Positions 12,549 through 25,177 of a stretch of DNA of 64,000 nt are shown here, one piece after another. Numbering within the stretch: position 1 is the stretch's first letter; the number at the start of each line of letters is the position of its first letter. The stretch spans positions 2,480,001-2,544,000 of the forward strand of contig JAHREC010000045.1 in NCBI GenBank assembly GCA_020081605.1. The letters run 5' to 3'. The stretch comes from Albifimbria verrucaria (lineage: Eukaryota > Ascomycota > Sordariomycetes > Hypocreales > Stachybotryaceae). The notes beneath the pieces are model-generated. The model saw only the letters and a program-made list of their open reading frames with translations, was not told the DNA's origin and made no database searches. The position numbers were made by a program, and so were the translations under genes.

Positions 12549-13426
12549 GCGGGGAGGCGATCGAATATGTGCGCAGCCGGGGCGGAAACTCCGAATGGGA
12601 AGAGATCTGTGTAGTTTGAATAAGATTACAGCCTTGACGCCAAGTGCACAGGTCATAGTTTTAGTAATCGGCGATGATCACTTTATCCTTCATATATCTG
12701 CGAATACTTGTAACATGCTAGCATTCAACTAATGAACCATGGCTTCTACATCGAGACTGGAGGAAGTATACCCCGTCATCTAGTTCTTTTTCCTCTCTGC
12801 TCATGAATATAGGTCCTAGTCTTCTGAGCTATTTTTCCTGTCAATCAATTCGAGCTTCTGCATTTAGTTCAGTCAGGGTTACCAAGGAGGTCTGATGGTT
12901 ATTGCGGTTACACTGACTTGGACAAGAGTGATTGGGTAGTTAGTTGCTACTTTGTAATAGGTCACCTACGTGATAGTTCCACTGGGGAGAACAATTTTAT
13001 TACCGGTTCAACAGTATGAACAGGGGCCAAGGCGAATATGGTATCGCCTCGAAGGATACCTTAGGAAAATGCGAACAGTAGGGGTTTTGGTCGGTTATTT
13101 GTAGGTGTGCCCTACGATTCATTCAACCCATTGAGAATAATTGATTGATATTCTATCAACGCATGTGCGTGCGACTATTGAGATCAGATGCTGCCTTCCA
13201 ACATTGGTAGACGGCCTAGATGATGTGCATCAAAGTCGCCTGGCCATCGCAGAACGTGATGATCACAGATGAGTGGGGAAGAACTCAACTAATGAGAAGT
13301 GATTGGTCATTGTCATCTAACTACTCCGTACTGAATGCGCCATTCCCCACACATGCGTCAGAATATTGCTTGTAGTCTTGAACATTTTCAGCCAACACCT
13401 GTCTGAGAGGCCTGATGTGATACATA
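12549..13426. other. Intergenic
   Basis: No gene, repeat or RNA is recognised between the HET gene and the F-box-like gene. Confidence 0.5.
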
Positions 13427-14570
13427 ATGGAACAGGCACGGTTGCCTATAGATATTGTCCTCCTCATTATTGAAAGTATCCCGAAGAAAAACCCTCGGAC
13501 TATATACCCGCCATCCGATGTGGTCACAAAGACGCTTGTTGCCTTCACAACAGTTTGTCGCGCAACTAGCTCGACAGCGTCGAGACTGTTATGGCGACAC
13601 TGCATGTATATCGACTCGAGTCGCAGAGCCGAGCTTTTCCTCCGCTACTTGTTGTCTCTTTGGCCAACAACCATACACGAGCGTGGTCCAGTACACATGT
13701 TTTTAAGTCCTTTTGACGCATTGAGCGAAGAATCTTCGAGCGGAGGGATGAATATGATGAATCTTCAAAAATTACCCCCGACTTGGGAGAGCTTCAGCCC
13801 GACACACTCAGTATCGCCTCGTCGGCGTCTTCGTACTGGCCACCCTCACCGCTTGACAATCTTGCGACCGCCCTACTTGTCCAGGGTATCTTCAAAACCC
13901 TTTCGACAGTTCTCCGATCACTCATTATTGATATGCCTTTACGGAGCCTTTATCCGGAATCAGACCATAACGGAGTGCGTAAGGTTCTTCGTCATGGCTT
14001 TGAGCTTCTAGTAAAGCTGGAGGAGTTTGTTAGCGTCCGTGATGAATTGTTTCTTGATACGGAAATTGACACCCCACAACCAGAAGTCTGGTCCACTTGC
14101 TGGCCAGAATTGCGACGTCTAGCCCTTTACAATGCCAGTCTATTCCCGGACGATACCTGGAGTGATCTGGCACAACTACCACATCTTGAACAAGCTGTAT
14201 TTACTCGTGCCGATCCTGGTCGTTGGATGTCTGACATAGACATCAAGCAGGTGTGGTTCAATATCAGAGCGCCATATGATCAAAGACCACTCGTTTTAAC
14301 ACTGGTTGATTATGCGGAAGGTCTCCTGATTTTAGCAAATTATTAACTGGATGGAATGATCTCGATCCAAACAACCTTTTGCGAATAGTGACGGCCAAAT
14401 TAGAAGACAAGTCATATGAAGCAATAAAGGAGCCACTGGACGAAGAGTTTGACCCTATCCAAGCTTCTCAGGCCTGGATAAGGCAAAAGGGGATCGAGGG
14501 CACTCTTTGGGAAGAAACACAATTGGGCATTGAGTGGTCAGGGTCAATTCTTCAGCCTGACAATACTTGA
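13427..14570 (+). CDS. F-box-like protein, two frameshifts
   Basis: The N-terminus (MEQARLPIDIVLLIIESIP followed by a leucine and valine-rich helix containing TVCRATSSTASRLLWRHC) has the layout of fungal F-box proteins. In these a roughly 45-residue F-box recruits Skp1 of an SCF ubiquitin ligase. The rest (about 380 aa in total) is a leucine-rich region with CWPELRRLALYNASLFPDDTW and LAQLPHLEQAVFTRAD, the sort of sequence that forms a substrate-binding surface. Two frame changes occur, at the CCCCC run 13775-13779 and the TTTT run 14330-14333. Each is repaired by one added base. The F-box assignment is moderate; a target cannot be predicted. Confidence 0.65.
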
Positions 14571-14896
14571 GTACGTATCAATCTAGGGGTGGGATTCTTA
14601 CGTGAATAATGATGGATCCCTTGAGTTGAAAAAGGCTGGTTCTTCTACTTTGGCATATGGTGATGCTTAGGATTCTTTCAGTAGTGCCAAAACATTAAAA
14701 TGTACGTAAATAAGGTAAAGATGTAGCAGAAGATTGCCAAACTAGTGGATCATTGCGGCCATATGACAAACCGGACAGCTCGTTGTTTTAGATTTGAATG
14801 TGACGGGTCAATGGGATCTGTAGGCCAACCCTCATGTGGAACTTTATAGACTTATGCGGCTCTTCCTACACACAGTTCGCTAAGGTCTATTCATTG
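14571..14896. other. Convergent intergenic region
   Basis: A short 3' flank shared by the F-box-like gene (+) and the cysteine-rich gene (-). Nothing is recognised in it. Confidence 0.5.
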
Positions 14897-16159
14897 TTAT
14901 AATGCCAACATGGTCAACATAAAAAATAACACAAAGTATCGCCGGTTTCCGCGACTTCCATACCTGTCTCCTGCCCAGCTATCAGGGTTAGTTCCATTTG
15001 TACCTCCAGCACCTCCAGATGTAGTTTCGTCATTATCTTCTGGATCTGTGTCTGAGTTATCAGATCCACTGCTACTGTCTCCGTCTTTGGCAGTCCTGTC
15101 TTCATCGGCTGGCGTAAATTCCAGGGAACAATCATCGTTCAGTGATAACTCATCTCCTAAAGTATTCGTGACCACCATCTCTGGGCAAGTGAAACTTTCG
15201 TCGGAAGGTTTGACAGTCTCTGTCTTTGTAGCTGTTGTGCGTATGGTTGTTGGTATTGTAGTGGTGACTGTAGCGATGTCCGTCCTACGTGGGACACAGT
15301 CTTGCCGAATTCTTAAAGCCACATTTGTAGGAGGCTCTACCGTAGATGTCAAAACAGCGCGTCTCGCGACTCCAGACTCTGTAGTAGATGGAGGCTGAAA
15401 GCTGAAAGTGCAGTCATCCCCAAGTTCGAGCACGGCACCATCAGCATTTGTGACGGTAACCGGGAGGCATGTAAACTCTGGAAACCAATCTCTCCCATCA
15501 TCAGCCGCTTCAGTGATTGTCGATGTAACAGTACTTGTCGATGTGACCCGTGCGGTCCTTGTTATCGTACGTGTCGGGATCGGACACTCCTCACAGGAGC
15601 CTGGTTCCTTGCCACAAACTTGAGCCGACCAACAAGGCCAGGAATTTCCGCTGCTCTGGCAGCACTTGGCCTCGTCTGGAGGATAACACTTTTGCCCACA
15701 GCGCTTGAGTCCCGTCTTGCAGCAAGCGTTTCCCTCAACACAGTCCTCTCCGAACCTGCATGCCCCATCATATTCATCGGTGCAGCAATAGTGGGTAGAC
15801 TCTGGATAGCACCACTTGCTACCACAATTCTTCTCTCCGGGGCGGCAGCAGCCACTTTCAACACACCAAAGACCATATGGACAGCATGTTTTTCCGTAAC
15901 AATCGTCTGGGCATAGAATATACAGTCAGTCATAATCTGTCAGAACAATCCAGCTTCGGCAACAGAACTGACACCAGTTACTATTTGGACATTGGAGGCG
16001 AGTTTCTAAGGATCGGGAGTCTAGCCCTAGATCCACAGTGGTGTTATCACCTCCGATTCCTTCCCGAGAATGAACATCATTAAATGAGCCATATTCCGTG
16101 CCGTGGCAAGTATGACTATAGATGAGAATGGATAAAAAGAGCACTGTTGCGTCACGCAT
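14897..16159 (-). CDS. Secreted cysteine-rich, probably GPI-anchored surface protein
   Basis: The start at 16159 gives a signal peptide (MRDATVLFLSILIYSHTCHG) and a short acidic exon. A first cysteine group (CPNSNWCQFCC) follows, then a break near 15930-15960 which is an intron or a frameshift. From about 15920 the frame is open to the stop at 14897. A long cysteine-rich block contains repeated paired cysteines (CYGKTCCPYGLWC, SGCCRPGEKNC, YCCTDEYDG, NACCKTG, KCCQSSGNSWPCW), spaced roughly like granulin or chitin-binding modules. A Thr/Ser-rich region and an Asp/Ser/Gly-rich stalk follow. The C-terminus YFVLFFMLTMLAL is a hydrophobic tail suitable for GPI attachment. The domain family was not recognised. 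A cell-wall or host-interface role is only inference. Confidence 0.65.
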
Positions 16160-17218
16160 CGTTGCAAACGTGATGGATGAAGATTTGTGCTTCATACGAT
16201 AACAAAATGACACCATGCTTGGCGTATTCCTCGTATTTATACAGGGCCTTCCCCAGCATCAGTTCAGCCGCAAATTTGCCAAGATCGCTTATGAACGTTA
16301 ATCCTTGCTTAGCTACTCGTTAATACCTTGAAGTGGATTTCAAGTTGGTTAGGGTCTATGGGTTTTGGACAATAACGTTAATAGCCACACAAATACTGCT
16401 TAACACAAGCAAGCTCATTTGGCGTACATTGTTTCTTTGAGCACGCAATTAACACATGTTTGCGATTAAAAGTATCAAAAGTCTATGGCACCGTGTGAAA
16501 GGCTTGATTTGCTCGACAGCAGATGATCCCACGTCGCCTCTTGACACTTCTAGTTGCCTCTTCACACTCGAGACTCTATTTTCAATGAATCCCATAGTGC
16601 TCTCCACTAAGCTTATAATAAACGTAGTATACTGACAACGCAATACCCACAACCCATCGATAAGACAGCCGTTGACTCCCAGACCAAACAGAACATTACT
16701 TCCTGGCCAGCAGAGATGAATATAACGAAAACTGAAACAATAAGTGCAGTGGCTCTCAAATTGCCTTGAAAGTTAACCATTGGCCATGTGACGCCAAAGT
16801 AGGATAACAACTGCTGGACACTCAACCCGGCTATGATATACCTCGATTTCATCGTTTATATCGCCTAGGATAAAAATTACAAAGCAAAACTGGATGTCAG
16901 CAGTTGCGGAGACATATTGACCACTCATTAGGAGTAGGTTGAGGAAACTGCCTCGAGTCAAGGCAGACCCGTGACACGTCAGGACGATATTCCCACAGTT
17001 GGATGCTCAGGTTTATGTTTGCGGACCTGGAACAGTAGGTGCTGCTACCGAATCAGCATTTGTTAAGCTTCGGACAGATGTTTCTGGTTGCACTGATAGC
17101 CAGGCAAGGGAGTGGGTGGAGCAGATTAGGCGCGATCGATACTGGGCTGATACTTTCTCCTGATATATTTCTCTATTTTTGATAAGAGGCTCTTACTAGA
17201 ATAAGTCGTATCTAAGTC
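16160..17218. other. Intergenic
   Basis: This is the promoter side of the cysteine-rich gene and the 3' flank of the NmrA-like gene. It is AT-rich with no supported gene. Confidence 0.5.
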
Positions 17219-18139
17219 CTACGAGTTGCGCTTGACAACAGCGTTGACTACTTCCTGCAAATCCTCATTCTCAAAGCCAAGGACGTCCATCGCAAAGCCT
17301 TCCCGCTTCTCCCAGTCGCCGTCAACAGCGCCGACAGCAAACACAAGATTCTCGTTAGCGTCGTGGTCGCCGCCATCGGCACGGACCTTCATCTCGCGGA
17401 TGTAATCGTCAGACTTGAGCTTGTTCACCGTCCACTTGGTACCAGTGGCTTTCTCCAAGGCAGCCAGGACATCGAGCTGGGATACGCAGAAGCTCTGGAA
17501 GAACAGCATGCGGTTTCTAGTTGCGTCGTTGTCGCTGCCTGCGCATCGTAGAATACGGACGACGGCCTCGACAATACGGGGCAGCGTCGTCATCGAGGTG
17601 CGGTGAGTCCCATCGTCAAGTATTTCCACTGTGTGCGTCTTGAGATTGCAGTGCAGGAAGTCCTTCTCGAGGCCCCAGTCGAAGAAGTGCCCCGACACCA
17701 GGCTAGTCCAAGTGAAGCCAGGGTTGGCGGCAGCGAGCTTCTGTAGATGCTCGCGCACTCGCACCTTGCGCAGAAATAGAGGCATGAGCTCCTGAACATA
17801 TGCAGAGCTTGAGTCACAGCTGCCGAAGTCGGCGGGGATGAAGCGCTGCACACCGGCGGCTACGGCCGCGTCAGCGATACGCAGATGCTGTTCGAGGTTG
17901 GATACGCGAAAGACGACGACTACAGCATCTTGGCCCTGCAGAGCCTCCGTCAAACTGGCCAGCGAGAAATCGTCATCTACATCAAGGACCCTAACAGCCG
18001 GATCCTTGCTGGGCACTGACTTGGAAGAGCGGCGCTTCAGCGCTGTCAACTTGAACTCGCCCGAGCCCAGGAGGCCCTGTAGCATGATGGGACCCAAGTC
18101 GCCATTGACGCCAATCAGCGCTACGTTCTTAATGGCCAT
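17219..18139 (-). CDS. NmrA-like / isoflavone-reductase-like NAD(P)-dependent protein
   Basis: A 306-aa single-exon gene that is intact as sequenced, unlike most of its neighbours. The N-terminus KNVALIGVNGDLGPIMLQGLL carries the glycine-rich dinucleotide-binding motif of atypical short-chain dehydrogenases in the NmrA/PCBER group. QDAVVVVFRVSNLEQHLRIADAAVAAGVQRFIPADFGS follows, the strand-helix and FIPSDFG-like segment typical of the group. RVREHLQK supplies the lysine position usually involved in catalysis in isoflavone-reductase-like enzymes. Codon use is more GC-rich than in the surrounding DNA. Substrates in this group range from phenolics to secondary metabolites, and some members are only redox sensors, so no reaction is assigned. 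Confidence 0.85.
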   Translation of the reverse strand: MAIKNVALIGVNGDLGPIMLQGLLGSGEFKLTALKRRSSKSVPSKDPAVRVLDVDDDFSLASLTEALQGQDAVVVVFRVSNLEQHLRIADAAVAAGVQRFIPADFGSCDSSSAYVQELMPLFLRKVRVREHLQKLAAANPGFTWTSLVSGHFFDWGLEKDFLHCNLKTHTVEILDDGTHRTSMTTLPRIVEAVVRILRCAGSDNDATRNRMLFFQSFCVSQLDVLAALEKATGTKWTVNKLKSDDYIREMKVRADGGDHDANENLVFAVGAVDGDWEKREGFAMDVLGFENEDLQEVVNAVVKRNS

Positions 18140-20546
18140 CTTATGGTTGCGTTTCTTTGTTCTGTTGTTTGTGGAGGTAGTTCATAGATTAGAGATCAGA
18201 GAAGAGAGGAGGGGGTGATTAATTGGACTGTCTCACTTTGTCATCACCATCGGAACTCAAACGACTAGGCTACCTTTCCTCGTAACCATCATTCTTTAAG
18301 AATTAGCAAATCACCCTTGTTCAAGTGTGGGTACAATTCTGCCTCTTGAACACCCAAATGGCTCAAGTACCCCGCATCGAAGATCGTTAATGGTGGCTTG
18401 ATATGATGGTGATCCAGAATGAGGGCCTGGAATGCGCAGACATTTAAACGCGCACGGAGGAGCGTCACAAAGTGAAATCTCAGGTTCAGAGAAAGGTGAG
18501 TATATTTCAGGCTTGTAAGACTCGCGAATGAGGAAGTTATATCTATCGATCAGTGTTGCCTGTCTAGTGGTCGGAGACAACAGCCAACACGAGCATAATG
18601 GCGACTGTGAAGTTATCTGGGTCTCACGTAATTTGCTAATCAGAGGTATAGCAAAAGGAGTACGAACCTATTGCTAGAACCCGGATACCAGCGAAAGAAG
18701 GAGGATCGTACAAGCACTCGGCCCCGGTAACGGAGTGAGCAGAGTAAAGAGAACCAACCGTAAACGACGGGCTTGGTGCAGCATCCTTTCCTATAGTTGG
18801 TCATGTTTGGGCATACAAGTAAACAGCGAATCTTCTCCAGTCCTACGCCTTTTCCAATTATACCCATCGAGAAGAAACATGCCAGCCCACTTTGGGTAGT
18901 CTTGTACACTTTGCTGAATTAGTGAATGTGGCTATAATGGAGCAGACCATAAAGGGGTTTCGGCGAATTGTGTAAGGCTCCAGGGATTGACGCGGGCTGG
19001 TTGAATACATGTCCAAAACATCGGCTGCATTGGAGAATACTCATCGATGGACATGGTCGAGTCAGCTTCCTGGCCGACACAGGTCGCAGAACTGTCATGC
19101 TCGACACATCGACCCATAATATTAGCCATAAAACGCTGCACGGAGCATGAATACCCATGTTTGGTGGTGGTAAGGTATTATTCCCTCGAGGAATGATGCC
19201 TATTGGAGATGAACGTCAATATCTAGACAGTTTCGACTACGCCAAGGGTGTAACTATCGTAATTTCATTCATTTGGTTAATTAAATGCACTGGTGTTGGT
19301 TAAGGTGAGAACCGGGGAGGATATGCACTTGCAAGGATCACGTTTCCCTGTGACATTACGCATTTCTGCTGGTCATCCACCTCCTGGTCTGCCCACAAAT
19401 TTCATGCTTCTTTCCCGCCTTCTATGCGACTCCAAACCTTTGATAGTAATATTATGTTCTTCAGTTAGCGAACTCTCATTTCACGGTAAAAATTACGGCG
19501 ACATCGTCTTTAAGCAACGCCCGTGCTTTCTGTCGAGTCCCCGTTGTGTCTTGTGACCAGAATGTCTCCCGGCAAAAGGGTTGAGAGCTTGCAACTCCCA
19601 TTGCAAGGAGTAAACGGAAAAGATGAGTAGCACATTCTTCGCTGAAATGTCCGCGACTCTTAGTGATAATGCCTCGTATCCACGGCTCTTGCGTTCAAAT
19701 TGTTCTTCAAGCTGCTAGCTATTGCCATAATCTTACACAACTAACTGTTCTTGCTCATGTTACTTTCTATTTTTCGTACTGAGTCCACCACAAAACCTAA
19801 CCTTCAGAAACTGTTCATTTCAGTTGCATACAACGGAACCTCCCATCGTACCAGTTCTGTTCAAACGTCGCGTGAGGAAGAGTCTCGATTGCGGCAAGTG
19901 TAAAGCATTGCAAAGCTTAGGTGAAGCTTGGCGAACCAAAAGATAACTCGCTAGCAGCATGATCCATACACCAATTATTCCTTTTTCTGATGCTACTAAC
20001 ACGGCATGGTCCACTGACGCAAGTGAGCCAGAAGTTACTTCTGCCCATACAACTGCCATCTAGTCTTCTTTCACCCGATGTACAGTTTTGGTAAATGGCA
20101 GTTATCATTTGTAGACATTGTCTACCGCAGGTGTCAGGCAAAACAAATCCAATGCAAATCCTAGGGTACCAACGACCTTTTCTTCGGGTCAGATATTTTG
20201 GACGTCTATTGTAGGAAGTAGGCACGATGGCAAGGAGGTTCATTCGAGGACAAGAGTATTATGAATTATATAGTTCACCTCAGATGCATGTGGTGTGGAT
20301 TTCTACACGTGAACCTGCAATCAGTACTCCTAGGGCAGACTTCAGCTTGGGGTAAGACACCGTAGTAGGCAATGCGAAAAATATTAAGCAGCGGCTCGAG
20401 TAATCTGTCTGGTTCTCTACCATCATTTTACATTTAACATGTGCCGGCCTCGTGAATACAATAAACAAATGCGACCCTTGCCCAACCGGAAGAATTAACA
20501 ATGAGGCCCGTCCCCACCATGGCAGCCCGTCAGAAGGTAACTTCCC
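18140..20546. other. Intergenic, 2.4 kb
   Basis: The stretch between the NmrA-like gene and the 3' end of the GH72 gene contains only short frames without recognisable features. No repeat was noticed. Confidence 0.45.
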
Positions 20547-22106
20547 TTAAAACAGGAAAAGAGCAGCGACCAGAGGGGCCACGATGGCAAAAACACCAGA
20601 AACAACATGACCAGCAGCGCCTGGTTTGTTGTCGTCACCGCCGTTGCCGTTGCCGGAGCCGGAGCCAGAGCCGGAGCCGCCGCTGCTGGAGCTGGGACCC
20701 TCGTAGGGCTTGGCATCCTCGACGCTGGCTTGAGGGTCGACTACAAGTTTGAAGTCCTTGGTGACATCGGTCTTGCCATCCATGATCTTGTACTTGTGGT
20801 CGTAGGTGACCGATTTCAATAGCTTGCCAACATTCTTGTTGCCAGAGCCCTTCTCAAAGAGATCATCAGCATCAAATGGTGGGGCGGGCACCTTGCTGAA
20901 GTCCTTGGGGAAGCTCTTGCCCTTGATTTCGATGTCCTTGCACTTGGGGGTCAATGACACTGAACGAGGATTCCTTGATGTTCTTGATCTTGTCCCAGTT
21001 GACGCTGCTGTACTGCTCGCTGAGGGTCTTGAAATCCTTTCGCAGCTTGATGGTTCCATCATCTTCAACGTTGACTAGACCAAAGTTGTTGGGCTCGTTC
21101 GTGTACTCGAAAACAACACCACCAGCAAAGGTTTCGATCATGTCGTCGCGGCCATACATGGCAGGGATCTCGTTGAACTCGCGGGGCGACACGTTGCAAC
21201 CGTGCTCGGACCAGAAAATGGGCAGCGACGTCTCATTGAAATCTCGGATCAAATCGGGATAACCGGAGTTCGCGAAATCGGCAGTACCACACCATGAGTA
21301 AATGTTAACGGCGAAGAAGTCAGAGCGAGAGGCTGCATCATCCTCGTCTTCGCATCCAAGGTAGTTCCAGAGGTCAACCACGCTGTCAATGCCAGCACTC
21401 TCGTCACTTCGAGTATCAGTACCCGCGTAACCGACAGCGATGAAGCGATCGGAGTGCTTAGCGATGTAGCGCCTCATGTCACGAACAACAGCTCGGAGGT
21501 AGGGGGTTTTCCTTGGCTTGGTCAAGGGTATCGATGATCTCGTTACCAGAGAAGAAACCAATAACGTTCGTGTAACCCTTGAAGGCGTCGATGACGCTGA
21601 AGATGTTCTCGAGATATCCACGATGGTATGTAGACTTGGGGTCATCCTTGTTGATGTGGGAGTTGACCTCAGGTGAGTTGACATCGAGCATGAGGTAAAT
21701 GCCAGCGTTGTTGAAGACAGTGACACATTCGTCGTGGTTCAAGTCGGAGTGCAGGTTGTAGACACGCACAACGTTGGCTCCCAGGCTCTGGATGATAGGC
21801 GCATCGCGCTTGCAAATATCAGGCCTAGACAAGGGATCGTGCTTGTCGTCGGAGTCGCTGCTGAAGGCGGACTGGCCACCGGGCTGGTAGGCCAGACCTC
21901 GGATCTTGAACTCGCTTCCGTTGCCGCTGAAATAAAACTGGTTGCCCTTGATTTCTACCTGGGGCAGAGCCGAGACTACGGTCGCGCCCAGGGCGACTAG
22001 AGCAGTGGAAAGCTGTTGAAAGGACCGGTCAGCCACCCACTGCAGCCATTGCCAGACGCTAGAGTCATCTGGAGAACGCGATTGAAGCAGCAGGACTTAC
22101 ATGCAT
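20547..22106 (-). CDS. GH72 1,3-beta-glucanosyltransferase, GPI-anchored (Gel/Gas type), two frameshifts
   Basis: This enzyme elongates cell-wall beta-1,3-glucan by transglycosylation at the plasma membrane and wall, about 490 aa. The start is a two-codon exon (ATGCAT, 22101-22106). An intron at 22013-22100 (GTAAGT to CAACAG) follows, giving the signal peptide MHLSTALVALGATVVSALP. Catalytic residues are visible in GFFSGNEIID (acid/base Glu) and IFWSEHGCN (nucleophile Glu). There is no cysteine-rich X8/CBM43 module; a Ser/Gly linker leads to the hydrophobic GPI tail VSGVFAIVAPLVAALFLF. Two frame changes need one base removed rather than added: from the TTTT run 21507-21510 and from the GGGGG run 20946-20950. 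The family is certain; subclass (GAS1-minus type) is inferred from the missing X8. Confidence 0.93.
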
Positions 22107-25100
22107 GTCTTGTAACTTTCGATGTACGGCGAATAAATGTAATTAATCAGAAGGGCCGGTTCGAAGCGAGGGTTCGGTCAGATAGATGTTAGGAAAGATT
22201 GAATAAAAATGGCGAGTGAATACTAATGAATGACGCTGCCTAGGTTACAAAATGCCGTCAGAAGCGGGAAGAAGAATGAGAAATTGAAGAAAGTCGAATT
22301 CGAGGTGGGAGTGGTTTGGGTGCTGGGTCAAATTAAACACGCACCAGGCAAGACGAATTACCCCTGAGTGGTTTTAAAAATAAAGGCCGGTCAATCACAC
22401 CCGCTTACATCGGCCACTCACAGATGCGTCGTGTTGAAGAAAGCCAAGGTTGCTGCGCCTTCGCCCCGTGCGATCTGCACCGACCACCAGCCAGTCCCCG
22501 ATGCTCCATTGATGCGCCAGGACTGGCAGCATTTGTGGCGAATGGTCCACCGCAATCCCTGTCAATAAGCAACGCTGAGGCCGTAGTGGTGTGCGCCGAG
22601 CCCCTCTCTCTCGCTTGGATGGCCAGGTTGGATGTCGGGGCCCCTGGGCAGGCTTGGCAAATGGAGGCCAATCTCCTTGGTTTCAAGACACGTACCGTGT
22701 CAGATACGGTCATCATACAGTCCTCAGGGGATCTTTCTTCCCCACAGGATTCTTCAAGCTGACAGGCATCTCTTACAGAATACGAGGGGCCCAGTTGTAG
22801 GACTTTGTGTCTGTCGGCGAAATAAACTTGCTGCAGCAGTGTTCGACGGCAACATCACAGAACTTGCCGCCTCAGAAATTGCGTCTCATGTATCATCCAC
22901 ATCTAGTGTGTGATTTGTAGCGGAGATATAGGCGGAAACAAGGCCATGTGGACTCCAATTAACCATAATCCAGGGCCCGAAGAAATCGACCTAGACTAGC
23001 GCCTGGGCTCTGATATTGGCCGTTTTCTTAGGCGAAGATCTTAATCTTAGTCACTAGGACTTGATACACTCCATACCTCTTCACACTTCAAACGGCACTA
23101 GTACGTGCAAATAGGCTTATCGTCGCATGTCGCGCACGTCATAAAGCCATTAGTATCTGTAGATAAAGAGAACCTTAAAGGGTTTATGCATATTGCTGTT
23201 TCTACGTAGTTTGCGTGTGGCCTATCCACACGCCAAGAGTGGACTCACCGAAGAGGGTCATTGTCGCCTACCATTGGGGATGCTTCCATGGGTGGCTGCT
23301 TCACGCTTAGGTCTTGGTATTGGACACCAGTCCTTGTTCCAAAACTCTTGGCTTTTCCCTCCCTCTTGGCCGTACACTAGAGAAGACTCAAATTTATTGG
23401 TATGCTGAGCATGAAGAAAAATGAGTATCAATATAAACTATCGCTAGGCAATACATTCTGTCAGTATGAAACTCAACTCTAGAACGCTCACCATCTTGCT
23501 ACACCCTGACACTGAGCTTTTCAAAATTGCTCCGCAGCATCACAAGGCGCTAATTCACCTGCGCCAAGAGCTGGGTGTGCCTCGGTGTTGCGTATGTGTG
23601 CGTCGTTGGAGTGTTCACGCCCAGTGTTATCTCGATCACCAAGGTAAGCGGGACTATTGCTGCATGCCGCGATCGTCTTTGCTATCGATGTCGTCAAAGA
23701 CTGTGCTGGTCTCGGCTTGTAGGTCAATGCAGTCGTTTGCCGTAGACACGATAAAATCGAGGCGCAGAGTTCTGGGCATCCCCGAAAGGGGAGGCATGTG
23801 CTTGGCTGGGTCGTCATCGAACCGTATGAGTAGGTATAGGGTATGCTGTGTGCATGTAGTACGCACACGATGACGCGTTCAGGGCCGCATGGTAACAGTC
23901 ATCCATCCACCTTGAAACGGACCATTTGGAAAATGCGCGCAATTAAAGGTTAAGAAGGTGCCATGCGAGATGTTTTTCTCAAGCATGGTTCAGTTCTGGT
24001 CGGTATCGATTTGCTGTGGCCTGGTCTCAGAAACTGCAAAATCACTCAAGTCTTGCCTACCCTAGAGATTGGTATTCTGAGCTACCCTAAAGAAGAAGCC
24101 TCGTCTTCTTGTGCATGGCCACCTAATTATGAACCACAACTGCTCCTCTTCCCGTTCTTTGTTTGCCGATGAATCTTGCGGGTATAATTAAAAGAGAATT
24201 TGAGGTATATGACTAGATGTAACGAGAGTAATTGGCATGGTCAAACAAAGGTGTGTATGAAGAATTCGTATGATTTGCGTTGCCCAAAGAAAAAACTAAG
24301 TGAGTCAACAATGAATCGAAGTTGGTATACCGGGGCAAATCGCTTGAATTCCTGGTGTAGATGAATACTTTCGGATATAGACATATACATGAACTGGAAC
24401 AGGATAAATCTCCACGATTCCCACCTGCAAGTATATGCACATGGCAACAATGTCTTACCCATATTCAGGCGAAGCCACGGCCTATGCCGGTGGTCATGTC
24501 CATGCATGCTAATGGTTGGTAGTAAAAATACGTCTCTTGGCATCTCTGGACACATTCGCTTATCGAAATTTCATCTTCTCCACCCATGCAAAGGACGCGT
24601 AATATGTCAATACTGAGAATCGTGACTGAGTAGCGTATGGGTAATGAGACGCTTAGGAGGACTAGAGACAATATTATCCCGATGCATCCACAAGCTTGTG
24701 TACTGAGCGCTATACTACGGCTGGCTGTTAAATTAAAAATGATTGGTTGCGTTCTTATACAGCTCCCAGGCTTGGTCTTGATGTATAACACGAGGGAAAA
24801 TGTGTAGTCGAGGATCGCCGTGGTGAACAATTCAAGGCAGGATTGGTTAAGACACTCCGCAGGTTGAAATGCAGTTCTTTAGACGAAATTTTGGTTGTAG
24901 CACAATGATTATTTGTATACATAGGTCTAACAATTAATGGTTGAAAGATTGATTGAATAGCAGCTGTAGTTTGAAGCCTGGAACCAATTCTCCAAAGCAA
25001 AGAAGCAGAGAACTGTAAGCTTACAGAGGTAAAGCAATAATAAGTGAAAACAATGCAGGCTCTTCAAATCTGAAACAACACATGCCGGGAGGCCAGACTG

Positions 25101-25177
25101 AGCTAGAATCAACAGCCAAGAAACTCGCCTGCATCTAGTCGTGACCCCAAATCCCACATTCATACAGCTCAAACTTA
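22107..25177. other. Intergenic, 3.1 kb
   Basis: This holds the promoter of the GH72 gene and the 3' flank of the SMP-30-like gene. A GC-richer patch at 22.4-22.8 kb is open on both strands, and a frame lies at 23466-23873, but neither shows protein-like conservation cues. Nothing else was recognised. Confidence 0.45.

Noticed and set aside
22405..22913. Overlapping frames on both strands in a GC-richer patch
   Set aside because: The translations are rich in Ser/Pro/Ala/Arg with no motif. Openness reflects base composition.
23466..23873. 135-codon plus-strand frame and its antisense frames
   Set aside because: No start context, no domain, and Cys/Arg-rich composition without regular spacing. 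Probably chance.
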